Shown: positions 26,417 to 35,285, numbered from the stretch's first letter. The stretch: 64,000 bases of DNA from Cellulomonas sp. KH9 (GCF_900114185.1 NZ_FOSE01000001.1:893749-957748), one strand, 5' to 3'. The notes: generated by a model from the letters alone, not told the origin. Program-made: numbers and translations.

Positions 26417-27592
26417 TCAGCGGGTGGCGGCGTCGGCCGCGGCGAGGTCGTCCTCGGCGGTGCGGCCGGTCCAGTGGTCGGCGGCCGCGACGGGCTGCGC
26501 GGCCTGCTGCCCGGCGGCGCGGGCGGCGGCCACACGCTCGGCGTGCGTCGGCGGGTTCGCCGGCACGTCCGCGGGGCGGCGCGACTCCGCCTCGCGGCGC
26601 AGCACGGGCACGACGTCCTCGGCGAGGATGTCGATCTGCTCGAGGACGGTCTTGAGGGGCAGGCCGGCGTGGTCCATGAGGAACAGCTGGCGCTGGTAGT
26701 GGCCGACCTGCTCCCAGAAGGCGCCGTACCGGTCGACGACCTGCTGCGGGCTGCCGACGGTCAGCGGCGTCTCGCGCGTGAAGTCCTCCATCGACGGGCC
26801 GTGCCCGTAGACGGGCGCGTTGTCGAAGTACGGGCGGAACTCGTCCCACGCGTCCTGGCTGTTCTTGCGCATGAAGACCTGCCCGCCGAGCCCGACGATC
26901 GCCTGGTCGGAGCGGCCGTGCCCGTGGTGCTCGTACCGCTGCCGGTAGAAGCTCACCATCTGCGCGGTGTGCTCCATGGGCCAGAAGATCGCGTTGTGCA
27001 GGAACCCGTCGCCGTAGTACGCGGCCTGCTCGGCGATCTCGGGGGAGCGGATCGAGCCGTGCCACACGAAGGGGGCGACGCCGTCGAGCGGGCGGGGGGT
27101 GGAGGTGAAGCCCTGCAGCGGGGTGCGGAACGTGCCGCTCCAGTCGACGACGTCCTCCTGCCACAGGCGGCGCAGGAGGGCGTAGTTCTCGATCGCGAGC
27201 GGGATGCCCTGGCGGATGTCCTTGCCGAACCACGGGTAGACGGGCCCGGTGTTGCCGCGGCCCATCATGAGGTCCATGCGCCCGTCGCTGATGACCTGGA
27301 GCATCGCGTACTCCTCGGCCAGGCGGACGGGGTCGTTGGTGGTGATGAGGGTCGTCGCCGTGGACAGCACGATGTTCTTCGTGCGGCCGGCGAGGTAGCC
27401 GAGCATGGTCGTGGGGGACGACGGCACGAACGGCGGGTTGTGGTGCTCGCCGGTGGCGAAGACGTCGAGCCCGGCGGCGTCGGCGTGCTCGGCGATCGTG
27501 AGCATGGCGCGCACGCGCTCGGTGTCGTCGGGTGTCCGGCCGGTCGTGGGGTCCGTCGTGACGTCGCCGACGGAGAAGATCCCGAACTGCAT
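26417..27592 (-). CDS. LLM-class flavin-dependent monooxygenase, CE1758-type (391 aa)
   Basis: Bacterial luciferase-like TIM-barrel oxygenase using reduced FMN. Motifs: FGIFSVGDVTTDPTTGRTP at the N-terminus, VFATGEHHNPPF, GRGNTGPVYPWFG, VWHGSIRSPEIAEQAAYYGDG (phosphate and flavin contacts). The ATG follows GAGGTG. It forms an operon with the FMN reductase at 25712-26332. The oxidised substrate is unknown. A 7-bp-arm palindrome upstream (27614-27631) is a possible operator. Confidence 0.92.
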   Translation of the reverse strand: MQFGIFSVGDVTTDPTTGRTPDDTERVRAMLTIAEHADAAGLDVFATGEHHNPPFVPSSPTTMLGYLAGRTKNIVLSTATTLITTNDPVRLAEEYAMLQVISDGRMDLMMGRGNTGPVYPWFGKDIRQGIPLAIENYALLRRLWQEDVVDWSGTFRTPLQGFTSTPRPLDGVAPFVWHGSIRSPEIAEQAAYYGDGFLHNAIFWPMEHTAQMVSFYRQRYEHHGHGRSDQAIVGLGGQVFMRKNSQDAWDEFRPYFDNAPVYGHGPSMEDFTRETPLTVGSPQQVVDRYGAFWEQVGHYQRQLFLMDHAGLPLKTVLEQIDILAEDVVPVLRREAESRRPADVPANPPTHAERVAAARAAGQQAAQPVAAADHWTGRTAEDDLAAADAATR

Positions 27593-27613
27593 GGTGCACC
27601 TCGCTGGTCCAGG

Positions 27614-27631
27614 TCGATGCGTTTGCATCGA
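27614..27631. promoter_or_regulatory. Palindrome upstream of the flavin monooxygenase operon
   Basis: TCGATGC, four bases (GTTT), GCATCGA: a perfect 7-bp-arm inverted repeat, 22 bp before the monooxygenase ATG. Likely an operator; no matching regulator gene lies next to it. Confidence 0.45.
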
Positions 27632-27661
27632 TAAGGCCCCTCAACCGCGGTGGCCGCGCGA

Positions 27662-27877
27662 CTATTCCGTGGGCGGGGCGGTCGTCGGCGACGAGAAGTC
27701 CGGGCGCGTGGAGACCACCGTCGTCAGCAGGTCCGTGTCCGTCATCAGGGCGCCCGTCAGGCCGGGCGTCTGCGCCACCAGCCCGGCGACGGCCAGCAGC
27801 AGCAGCAGGCCCAGCCGCACGCGCGTGCCGCGTCGCACGCCCGCGCCGGGGGCGTGCTCACTCACCGACGAACGCAT
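27662..27877 (-). CDS. Short exported protein resembling a minimal SipW-dependent substrate (71 aa)
   Basis: A basic N-terminus (to residue 21) precedes one hydrophobic segment (about 22-42), then TGALMTDTDLLTTVVSTRP and a Pro/Thr/Ser tail. The part after the hydrophobic core resembles the start of mature TasA/CalY-type proteins (Ala-x-F-T-D-T-x then N-T-F/V-S-T), but the globular domain is missing. The gene overlaps the signal peptidase by 20 nt and is the last of a three-gene unit. It could be a tiny fibre component, a regulator of the peptidase, or a decayed paralogue. Confidence 0.6.
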   Translation of the reverse strand: MRSSVSEHAPGAGVRRGTRVRLGLLLLLAVAGLVAQTPGLTGALMTDTDLLTTVVSTRPDFSSPTTAPPTE

Positions 27878-28565
27878 CGACCCTCCGGTCCTCGTGGTGC
27901 TGACGCACCGGCCGTGCCCGGCGCGCCTGCACGACCGAGATCACCTCGAGCGTCGCCAGTGCCAGCAGCGGCGGCACCAGCATCACGGCACGCCCCTGGG
28001 CCGACGTCGCCCACGTGAGCAGCGAACCCCAGCCGCGGTGCACGTCGAGCACCACCCCGCGCACCCGCTCGACCGGGGTCGCGTTGGCGTCCGGCCCGGG
28101 GTTGGCGTCGCCCTGCGTGCGGATGTACGCCTGCAGCACCGGGGAGCCGTCGGGGGTGACCAGGGGCTCCATCCGCCCGGAGCCGTCGTCGACCTCCTTC
28201 ATCGCCGGCAGGTTGTGCAACGAGACGATGCGGTGCGTGACCAGGCCCGAGGAGCCCACCGGCTGGAACGTGACGATGAGGCCCGGCTTGAGCTCCGACG
28301 GCTCCGTCACCGCGTGCAGCACCACGACGTCGCCCGCCAGGAACTGCGGGGCCATCGACCCCGACGTGACGATGAGCAGCCGCTCGCCCTGCGCCTGGAA
28401 CCACAGCGGCACCGCCAGCGACGCCAGGTACGCCGCGACGCCCACGACGACCACGGCCCACAGCGCCACGCCGGTGGTCCGGCGCCACCACGGCACGCGG
28501 GGCCGCACCGTCGCCCGGGGGGCGCGGCGCTCGACGAGGGGCCGGTTGGCCGTCGCGGTGCTCAC
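27858..28565 (-). CDS. Signal peptidase I of the SipW/ER type (235 aa)
   Basis: Membrane serine protease that removes signal peptides from TasA-like proteins. One N-terminal membrane segment (about 31-52) precedes SGSMAP (catalytic Ser70) and GDVVVLH; the base position is His in LVTHRIV rather than the Lys of LepB, which marks the archaeal/ER/SipW class; IRTQGDANPGPD supplies the conserved Asp. A second membrane segment lies near 195-215. The GTG start is 7 nt after the TasA-like stop, so the pair is co-expressed. Confidence 0.87.
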   Translation of the reverse strand: MSTATANRPLVERRAPRATVRPRVPWWRRTTGVALWAVVVVGVAAYLASLAVPLWFQAQGERLLIVTSGSMAPQFLAGDVVVLHAVTEPSELKPGLIVTFQPVGSSGLVTHRIVSLHNLPAMKEVDDGSGRMEPLVTPDGSPVLQAYIRTQGDANPGPDANATPVERVRGVVLDVHRGWGSLLTWATSAQGRAVMLVPPLLALATLEVISVVQARRARPVRQHHEDRRVDAFVGE

Positions 28566-28572
28566 GGTCGGA

Positions 28573-29232
28573 TCAGTTGTTCACCGTCTGCTCGGAGTCG
28601 ACCTGGAACGTCAGCGCGGCGGACGTGCTCTGGTACTCGTTGCCCGCCGCGAGCGCCATGTCGACCCGGACGCACAGCGTCTCCGCGCCGGTGACGGCGG
28701 CCAGGACGCGGTCACCGGTCTGGGCGCCGGTGTCCGGGCTGCCCACGATCGGCGTCACCGTCCGCGGCAGGCCGAACTCCTGGTCCACCAGCTCCTGGGA
28801 GTCCCCGAGCACGCGGGCGTCCTCGACGCTCGTGAGCGTGCACGTGGCGTCCTCGAGGATGCGCGTGCGCAGCCGGCCGGTGAGGTCCGCGGCGTCGTCA
28901 CCGCCCGGCGCCGCCGACAGGCTCACGGCGTACCGCAGCTCCAGCGACCCCGTGTTGCGCACGGTGACGGGCGCGACCACGGTGCCACCGGGCGCCAGCC
29001 CGCCCACGGGCATCTCGAACGACGCGCCCTCGGCGGCGAGCACCAACGTGCCCGTCCGCAGTGCGCCGGGCAGCGTGTCCTGGTCGGTGAACAGCGCCGA
29101 CGTGGTCAGCGACGTCACGCCCACGGCGGCGAGCACGAGGATCGAGCCGGTGGCCCACGCGCGCCGGTGCCGTGCGACGTCCTGCCGCGACGGCGCGGGG
29201 TCGATCATCTCCTCGAGCAGCTCGTCCATCAT
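28573..29232 (-). CDS. TasA/CalY-like exported protein, likely SipW substrate (219 aa)
   Basis: A cytoplasmic N-terminus of about 25 residues precedes a hydrophobic segment (about 28-46) and then ALFTDQDTLPGALRTGTL, the typical mature start of TasA/camelysin-family proteins. The remainder is beta-rich with VRNTGSLELRYAVSL and three Cys. Such proteins form extracellular fibres or surface layers in Firmicutes; fibre formation here is inference. Translation starts at the first of two adjacent ATGs after AGGAGGG. It heads an operon with SipW and the 71-aa protein and lies 120 bp downstream of a GGDEF-EAL gene on the same strand. Confidence 0.75.
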   Translation of the reverse strand: MMDELLEEMIDPAPSRQDVARHRRAWATGSILVLAAVGVTSLTTSALFTDQDTLPGALRTGTLVLAAEGASFEMPVGGLAPGGTVVAPVTVRNTGSLELRYAVSLSAAPGGDDAADLTGRLRTRILEDATCTLTSVEDARVLGDSQELVDQEFGLPRTVTPIVGSPDTGAQTGDRVLAAVTGAETLCVRVDMALAAGNEYQSTSAALTFQVDSEQTVNN

Positions 29233-29352
29233 GGCCGGTCCCTCCTGCGTGCCCGGGGCGGTCGGCGCGTCACCGCCGTCCGCGGATCCACCCCACCCTC
29301 ATCGGCAGGAGTCGGCGCGCCGGACACGAACCTTGAGCGTTCCGGCCGCGCG

Positions 29353-31365
29353 TCACCCGATGGGGTGAAGCGACGGGGTGCCGGGCGGGTGCACGTCGCT
29401 GGGCGGGGCCGGTCGGGCCCACAGGTAGCCCTGCGCACGGTCGACCTCCAGGCGGGCCAGCGTGCGGGCCGTCGCCTCGTCCTCGACGCCCTCGGCCACC
29501 ACGCGCAGCCCGAACGAGTGCGCCAGGTCCACCATGGCCTGCACCACGACCTCCGACCCCGCGCGGCCGCCCTCGCCCAGGTCGGCGACGAAGAGGCGGT
29601 CGATCTTCAGCTCCGCCACCGGCAGGTCGCGCAGCTGGGAGATCGAGGTCGTCCCCGTGCCGAAGTCGTCGATCGCCACGGCGACGCCCAGGGCCCGCAG
29701 GCGCTCCAGCACCGGGACCACCCGCGAGGGGTCCGCGACGAGCGCCGTCTCGGTGATCTCGACCTCGAGCAGGGACGGCGCGACCCCGTGCTCCGCGAGG
29801 AGCTGCTCGATCGTGTCGACCACGGCAGGGCTCGCGACGTCGTGCGCGGACAGGTTGACCGCGACCGGGACCCGGTGCCCCTGCTCCTGCCAGCGCGCGA
29901 GCTGGCGCACCGACTCCTCGAGCGCGAACGTCGTGACGCGGTGGATGAGGCCCGACTGCTCGGCCAGCGGCACGAAGACGCCCGGCGGCAGCAGGCCGCG
30001 GGTCGGGTGGCGCCAGCGGATCAGCGCCTCCAGCCCGACGGTGCGCTGCGAGGACAGCTCGATCTTGGGCTGGTAGTGCATCTCGAGCTGCGCCGGCAGG
30101 TCGCCGGCGCGCTCCTCGAGCGCCTGGTGCAGCTCACCGAGCAGCACCAGGCGGGCCGGGGACGAGTCGTCCGCGTCGGGCGAGTACACGCTGACACCGG
30201 CACGGTGGTGCTTGGCCGCGTACATCGCGATGTCCGCGGTCCGCATGAGCGACGAGGCGTCGGACGCGTGGTCGGGCAGGCACGCCACCCCCACGGACGT
30301 CTCGACGTGCAGCGCGATGTCGGTGAGCTCGAACGGCTGGGCGAACAGGCCCCGCACGCGACGCGCCAGGCGCTCCGCGTTGGCGACCGTCCGCACGTCC
30401 GGCAGCAGGATCGCGAACTCGTCGCCGCCGAGGCGCGCCACCACGTCGTCGTCCCGCAGCGCGTGGCGCAACCGCTCGGCCACCTGCTGCAGCAGCTCGT
30501 CGCCCTGGTCGTGCCCCAGGGTGTCGTTGATGTCCTTGAACCGGTCGATGTCCAGCAGGATCAGCCCGACGCGTGCCCCCTCGTCGGCGACGCGGTCGAT
30601 CGCCCGCTGCATCTGGTCGGACAGCAGCCGCCGGTTGGGCAGCCCCGTCAGGGAGTCCAGCAGGGCGAGGCGCGCGTTCTCCAGCGCGGTCGTGCGCAGC
30701 CGGCGCGACGTCGCGTGCACGATGCGGAACAGCAGCAGCCACAGGAGCGCCAGGCTGCCGACGACGACGAGGCCGACGGTGCGGGTCGTCGAGCGCAGCG
30801 TCTCCTGGGTGGCCGTGCGGTCGAGCATGACCTCCGCCGCGCCCACCCGGTCGTCGGGGGCGACGTCGTCCCGGGCGTCGGGCGTCGCCGTGTCGGCCAG
30901 CGTCACCGGCACGTAGACGTCGAGCACGGTGCGCTGGTCGTTGGCCGCACGCCCGGCGCGCACGTCGGGCTGGACCAGGGCGTCCGGCGTGCCCGACTGC
31001 ATGACGCGGGCCAGGCGGTCCGCGTGCGGCAGGCCCGTGGTCGCCGCGTCCGACGAGTACATGAGCCGCCCGTCGGCGCTCCACAGCCGCAGCTCGACGA
31101 GCTCGTCGTCGAACCCGCGGGTGGCCGTCGCCACGGCCGCCTGCTCGGCGGGGGACAGCACACCGGTGGCGAACGCCGAGGAGGGCACCACACCGGCGGC
31201 GTACACCGCGACGCGCGCCGCCGAGCCGGTGCCGTCGCGCAGCGCCTGCCCCCGCAGCTGCGTCGAGGTCACCAGCACCAGTGCCACGCCCACCAGCACC
31301 ATCCCGACGAGGCTCACGACGGCGAACCGGCGCGTGGGACTCGGACGTCGGCGACCAGCTGGCAC
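29353..31365 (-). CDS. Membrane GGDEF-EAL cyclic-di-GMP enzyme (670 aa)
   Basis: Bifunctional c-di-GMP signalling protein. Two membrane segments (about 15-37 and 190-215) flank an extracytoplasmic sensor domain. The GGDEF motif is intact at residues 313-317, with an RxxD inhibitory site (RDDD) five residues before it. The EAL domain begins at GLEALIRWRHP (446-448) and keeps EITETAL, IDDFGTG, LKIDR and EGVE, so both cyclase and phosphodiesterase activities are plausible. The GTG at 31365 follows GAGG; a GTG two codons earlier is possible. It precedes the TasA/SipW genes and may control matrix output. Confidence 0.93.
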   Translation of the reverse strand: MPAGRRRPSPTRRFAVVSLVGMVLVGVALVLVTSTQLRGQALRDGTGSAARVAVYAAGVVPSSAFATGVLSPAEQAAVATATRGFDDELVELRLWSADGRLMYSSDAATTGLPHADRLARVMQSGTPDALVQPDVRAGRAANDQRTVLDVYVPVTLADTATPDARDDVAPDDRVGAAEVMLDRTATQETLRSTTRTVGLVVVGSLALLWLLLFRIVHATSRRLRTTALENARLALLDSLTGLPNRRLLSDQMQRAIDRVADEGARVGLILLDIDRFKDINDTLGHDQGDELLQQVAERLRHALRDDDVVARLGGDEFAILLPDVRTVANAERLARRVRGLFAQPFELTDIALHVETSVGVACLPDHASDASSLMRTADIAMYAAKHHRAGVSVYSPDADDSSPARLVLLGELHQALEERAGDLPAQLEMHYQPKIELSSQRTVGLEALIRWRHPTRGLLPPGVFVPLAEQSGLIHRVTTFALEESVRQLARWQEQGHRVPVAVNLSAHDVASPAVVDTIEQLLAEHGVAPSLLEVEITETALVADPSRVVPVLERLRALGVAVAIDDFGTGTTSISQLRDLPVAELKIDRLFVADLGEGGRAGSEVVVQAMVDLAHSFGLRVVAEGVEDEATARTLARLEVDRAQGYLWARPAPPSDVHPPGTPSLHPIG

Positions 31366-31554
31366 GTGCACCTCACGGCTCGGGGCCCCGGTGGGCGGGG
31401 GGCTCGCCCGCCAGGGTATGCCGTGGGGCGTCCGGGGTGCGGCTGCCCCCGCGGGCCGCGCGTGTCCGGCGGGGCGGGAAGGGAACGCGTCGGCGGCGTC
31501 GCGTGTTGTCACCGTCGGTGCCGCCGCGCGGGCGGGACCGGAAGGAGCACGACC

Positions 31555-32004
31555 GTGACCGACCCCCGCACGTACCCCGTCACCAAGTCCGACGAGCAGT
31601 GGGCGCTCGAGCTCGAGCCCCAGGAGTTCGCGGTGCTGCGCCGTGCCGGCACGGAGCGGGCGTGGACGGGTGAGCTGCTCGACGAGAAGCGCGCGGGCGT
31701 CTACCGGTGCCGGGCGTGCGGCAACGAGCTGTTCCGCTCGGACACCAAGTTCGACTCGCACTGCGGGTGGCCCAGCTTCTTCTCCCCGCTGGCCGGCGAC
31801 CGCGTGGAGCTGCTGACCGACCGCAGCCACGGCATGGTCCGCACCGAGGTCCGCTGCGCGCGCTGCGGGTCGCACCTGGGCCACGTGTTCGACGACGCCC
31901 CGCAGACCCCCACAGGCGACCGGTTCTGCATGAACTCCGTCAGCCTGACCTTCGAGCCGACGGGTGAGTCGTCCCCCGGCGGTGCGGGCCCGACCGCCGG
32001 CTGA
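31555..32004 (+). CDS. msrB: Peptide methionine-(R)-S-oxide reductase (149 aa)
   Basis: Repairs methionine-R-sulfoxide in proteins. Diagnostic motifs: two zinc CxxC pairs (YRCRACGNELF and RCARCGSHLGHVF), HCGWPSFF, and the catalytic Cys in GDRFCMNSVSL. Length is typical. The GTG follows GGAAGGAG with good spacing. It is divergent from the GGDEF-EAL gene across 189 bp where no clear promoter was found. Cytoplasmic; with mshD and the OhrR-like system it fits oxidative-stress defence. Confidence 0.96.
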   Translation: MTDPRTYPVTKSDEQWALELEPQEFAVLRRAGTERAWTGELLDEKRAGVYRCRACGNELFRSDTKFDSHCGWPSFFSPLAGDRVELLTDRSHGMVRTEVRCARCGSHLGHVFDDAPQTPTGDRFCMNSVSLTFEPTGESSPGGAGPTAG

Positions 32005-32103
32005 GGGCCGAGCGGGTGACGACACGCCGCGACACGCCGCCCGTCACGAAGTCCGTCCTGGACAGGACTGAAGTGCACGGCACACCGTGCCGATAATGCG
32101 GAC

Positions 32104-32865
32104 GTGGACGAGGTCCTGACTGTTCGGCGATGGCGGCGATACGGTGCCGACCGCCTCTACGTGACGCACGAGACGGGTGCGCGCGTGGGTTCCGTCGACC
32201 TCCAGTCCGGCGAGGTCGTCGCGGACGACCCCGTCCTGGAGGCCAGGGTGCGACGCGCGGCGCAGGCGTACCTGCGCTCCGACGTCCCGGAGCTCGTGCT
32301 GCCCGTCACCTCCTCGCTCGCCTCGATCGACGCGCTCGAGGGCATGGCTGCGGGGGCGTGGCCGGGCGAGGACGAGGACCACCCCCGCGGTGAGCGCGGC
32401 AGCCCGGTGGGCTCGCGGCTGGAGCGCCTCGCCGAGGAGGGCTGGCAGGTCCTGCACGACGTGCCGCTGGGGCGTCAGGGCACGGTCGTCGAGCACCTGC
32501 TGGTCGGACCGGGCGGGATCTGGACCGTGACCGAGCGGCGCCACCCCGGCAGTCACGTGCGGGTCGCGGCCCGCACGCTGCAGGTGGACGGCCGTGCGGT
32601 GCCGTACCTGCGCGACGCGCGGCTCGAGGCGGGCCGGGTGCAGGGGCTGCTGCAGTCCGCCGGGTGCGCAGGGGTGAGCGTGCGCGCGGTGCTCGTGGTC
32701 ACCGGTGACCTCGAGCGCGATGTGCAGGACCCGCCGCAGGACGCGCTCGTCGTGGCACGGCACGAGGTGCCGAACGTCTTCCGCCGGCTGCCCGAGCGGC
32801 TCGACCCGGCCCGGGTCCCGGCGATCGCCCAGGTGGCCCGCCGCCGCACGACCTGGGCGCGCTGA
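32104..32865 (+). CDS. NERD-domain-like protein (253 aa)
   Basis: The central part resembles the nuclease-related NERD domain: RLERLAEEGWQVLHDVPLG, TVVEHLLVGPGGIWTVTERR and a following basic strand. The conserved acidic/Gln positions of active PD-(D/E)xK nucleases are not clear, so activity is doubtful. The N-terminal about 90 residues (VRRWRRYGADRLYVTHETGA) form a separate small domain seen in similar actinobacterial proteins. The GTG is 6 nt after GATAAT, a strong -10, and no ribosome site is present: leaderless. Possibly with the following MarR gene, 30 bp away. Confidence 0.65.
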   Translation: MDEVLTVRRWRRYGADRLYVTHETGARVGSVDLQSGEVVADDPVLEARVRRAAQAYLRSDVPELVLPVTSSLASIDALEGMAAGAWPGEDEDHPRGERGSPVGSRLERLAEEGWQVLHDVPLGRQGTVVEHLLVGPGGIWTVTERRHPGSHVRVAARTLQVDGRAVPYLRDARLEAGRVQGLLQSAGCAGVSVRAVLVVTGDLERDVQDPPQDALVVARHEVPNVFRRLPERLDPARVPAIAQVARRRTTWAR

Positions 32866-32895
32866 CCGACCGGCGCGCTGCGGGAGGATGGGCGC

Positions 32896-33357
32896 ATGAG
32901 CGACGAGCCCGTGCTGCGTGTCGAGCGGGAGCTGGGGCTGTTCCTGCGCCGGGCGCGGGCGGCCTCCGCCGGTGTCGCGCGGTCCGTGCACCCCGACCTC
33001 GACGGCTCCGCGTACCTGCTGCTGTCGGCCGTCGCCCGGACACCGGGGACCCGGACGAGCGACCTCGCGGAGCTGCTGGGGGTGGGGCGCGGCACGATGT
33101 CGCGCCAGGTGACCCGGTTGGAGCGGCTGGGGCTGCTGGTGCGGCGCCCGGACCCGCACGACTCGCGCAGCCAGCCCCTCGAGCTCACCGCCGAGGGGGA
33201 GCGGCGGATGGCGCACGCGCGCGCCGCGCGCCAGGAGTACCTGCACCGCTCGCTCGAGGGATGGCAGGACGACGAGCTGCTGCGGCTGGCCGACCTGCTG
33301 GGCCGTCTCAACGACGACCTGGTCCGGGGCGCGGGACGGCCCGCCGACCCACGCTGA
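32896..33357 (+). CDS. MarR-family regulator (153 aa)
   Basis: Winged-helix dimer. Residues about 35-105 hold the DNA-binding region (TSDLAELLGVGRGTMSRQV recognition helix, RRPDPHDSRSQPLELT wing). No reactive Cys is present, so ligand rather than redox control is likely. ATG 6 nt after GAGGAT: leaderless. It is tail to tail with the drug-efflux MFS gene (40-bp gap); paired operators at that gene's promoter (35152-35194) are plausible targets. Confidence 0.85.
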   Translation: MSDEPVLRVERELGLFLRRARAASAGVARSVHPDLDGSAYLLLSAVARTPGTRTSDLAELLGVGRGTMSRQVTRLERLGLLVRRPDPHDSRSQPLELTAEGERRMAHARAARQEYLHRSLEGWQDDELLRLADLLGRLNDDLVRGAGRPADPR

Positions 33358-33397
33358 CGCGGGCGGGCGGGCCGTGCCCCGGCACGGGGCGGCGTCG

Positions 33398-35029
33398 TCA
33401 GCGGGCCGCGGCCGGCTGCTCCTGGTCGGACTGCGCGGCCTGCGCGGCGAGCCGCTGCTCGAGCCCCGACGCCCGACCCAGCGGGACCTCCCGCAGCGCC
33501 ACCACGGCGACCAGCGCCAGCAGCGCGACGGGCGCCCCGATGAGGAAGAGCTCGGCCACGCCGGCCCCGAACGCGTGCTCGACGACCAGCCGGACCGGAC
33601 CGGGCAGCGTCGCGAGGTCCGGCAGGGACGCCGCACCGCCGGAGCCCAGCGCGGCGGGGTCCACCCCGAGGCCCGTCAGGCCGTCGGCGATCCGGTGCGA
33701 CACGCGCGTGGACAGCACGGCGCCCAGCGCGGACACACCGATCGCCCCGCCGAGCGTGCGGAAGAACGCGACCGTCGCGGTGCCGGCGCCCATGTCGGTG
33801 ATCGGCAGCGTGTTCTGCGTCGCGAGCACGAGGTTCTGCATGAGCATGCCGACGCCGGAGCCGATGACCAGCATGTACAGCCCGACGAGCGTGAAGCTCG
33901 TGCTCTCGTCGATGGTGCCCATGAGGCCCAGGCCGGCGGTCAGCAGGACCGCACCGGCGACCATGACCTTCTTGTAGCGGCCGCTGCGGGAGATCGCCCG
34001 ACCCGACAGCGTCGAGGCGAGGAACGTGCCCAGGACCATCGGGATGGTGAGCAGACCCGACTCCGTCGGGGTCTTGCCGCGTGCCAGCTGCATGTACTGG
34101 CTGAGGAAGACCTGGGTCCCGAACAGCGCGATCCCGACCGCGACGGACGCGAGGACCGTGAGCACCACGGTGCGGTTGCGGAACAGGTGCAGCGGGATGA
34201 TCGGCTCGGCCGCGCGCGACTCGACCCAGACCACTGCCACGACGCCGAGCGCGGCGCCGCCGACCATGACCGCGGTCTGCCACGACAGCCAGTCGAACGA
34301 GGACCCGGCGAACGTCACCCACAGCAGGATCGTGGCGATCGACGCCGAGAGCAGGACCGCGCCCGCCCAGTCGATCTGCACGCGGCGCCTGACCAGGCCG
34401 GGCAGGTGCAGGGTGCGCTGCAGCACGACGATCGCGGCGACGGCGAAGGGCAGGCCGACGAAGAAGTTCCAGCGCCACCCGGCCGCGTCGGTGATGACGC
34501 CGCCGAGCAGGGGGCCGCCGACCATGCCGACGGCCATGACGGCGCCCATGAGGCCCATGTACCGCCCGCGCTCGCGGGGGCTGATGATGTCCGCGATGAG
34601 CACGGTGCCCAGCGCGGTCAGGCCGCCGGCGCCGATGCCCTGCAGGGCGCGCATGCCGATGAGCATCTCGGTGGTGTGGGCCAGGCCGGCCAGCGCCGAG
34701 GAGATGACGGAGATCGCCAGCGCCAGCTGGATGAGCAGCTTGCGGTCGACGAGGTCGGCGAGCTTGCCCCAGATGGGCGTCGAGACGGTGGTGGTCAGGA
34801 GGGTCGCGGTGACGACCCAGGTGAACGCGGACTGGCTGCCGCCGAGGTCGGTGATGATGCGGGGCAGGGACGTCGACACCACGCTCGTCGCGAGGATCGA
34901 CACGAACATCCCCAGGAGGATCCCGGACAGGGCCTCGAGGACCTCGCGGTGCGTCATCGGTGCGGGGGTGTCGCCCGCAGGGGTGGGGCGGTCGACTGTG
35001 GTGCCGTCGACGGGGGGAGTGGTGCTCAC
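33398..35029 (-). CDS. DHA2-family drug:H+ antiporter, 14-TM MFS (543 aa)
   Basis: Multidrug efflux protein of the EmrB/QacA family. Motif A is GKLADLVDRKLL, motif C appears as MAVGMVGGPLLGG, and the antiporter LGGxxTD-type loop is IITDLGGSQSAFTWV. About 14 hydrophobic segments fit the length. The GTG start gives MSTTPPVDG. The promoter lies 136 bp or more upstream and is covered by two palindromes, so expression is probably repressed until a drug signal. Likely regulator: the neighbouring MarR protein, or an unlinked one. Confidence 0.93.
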   Translation of the reverse strand: MSTTPPVDGTTVDRPTPAGDTPAPMTHREVLEALSGILLGMFVSILATSVVSTSLPRIITDLGGSQSAFTWVVTATLLTTTVSTPIWGKLADLVDRKLLIQLALAISVISSALAGLAHTTEMLIGMRALQGIGAGGLTALGTVLIADIISPRERGRYMGLMGAVMAVGMVGGPLLGGVITDAAGWRWNFFVGLPFAVAAIVVLQRTLHLPGLVRRRVQIDWAGAVLLSASIATILLWVTFAGSSFDWLSWQTAVMVGGAALGVVAVVWVESRAAEPIIPLHLFRNRTVVLTVLASVAVGIALFGTQVFLSQYMQLARGKTPTESGLLTIPMVLGTFLASTLSGRAISRSGRYKKVMVAGAVLLTAGLGLMGTIDESTSFTLVGLYMLVIGSGVGMLMQNLVLATQNTLPITDMGAGTATVAFFRTLGGAIGVSALGAVLSTRVSHRIADGLTGLGVDPAALGSGGAASLPDLATLPGPVRLVVEHAFGAGVAELFLIGAPVALLALVAVVALREVPLGRASGLEQRLAAQAAQSDQEQPAAAR

Positions 35030-35151
35030 AGACGGTGCTCGCTTCCGGGCGCGGGTGAGGTGTCGACCGGGCGTCGTCGGCGGTCGGGCGGTGGTCGGGC
35101 GGGGCGCGTCGGGCGGGACCGGGCGGGGCGGCGCGGTCGCGGGTGCCGACA

Positions 35152-35194
35152 GTTGCTCGGGGCAACACTACGTCCGATCGTTACCCCGGGCAAC
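35152..35194 (-). promoter_or_regulatory. MFS promoter with two palindromic operators
   Basis: On the minus strand TTGCCC (35193-35188), a 17-bp spacer and TAGTGT (35170-35165) form a good promoter. GTTACCCCGGGCAAC (35180-35194) covers the -35 and GTTGCTCGGGGCAAC (35152-35166) abuts the -10 and start point. The two 15-mers are 28 bp apart and share a GTTnC-GGGCAAC pattern, implying two repressor dimers on related helix faces. Confidence 0.65.
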
Positions 35195-35285
35195 ATCTTT
35201 GGGGGGTGATCCGGGCCGGTGCGCCACCGCCGCCGGCCCGGGTGGGGACGGCGGCGGCGGACGACGGGGCGTCGCCCCGCCGCGG

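Noticed and set aside
28015..31554. Long plus-strand frame leading into msrB across the SipW/TasA/GGDEF-EAL region
   Set aside because: The opposite strand encodes clear conserved proteins; the frame is compositionally a shadow. msrB starts at the GTG 31555 with its own ribosome site.
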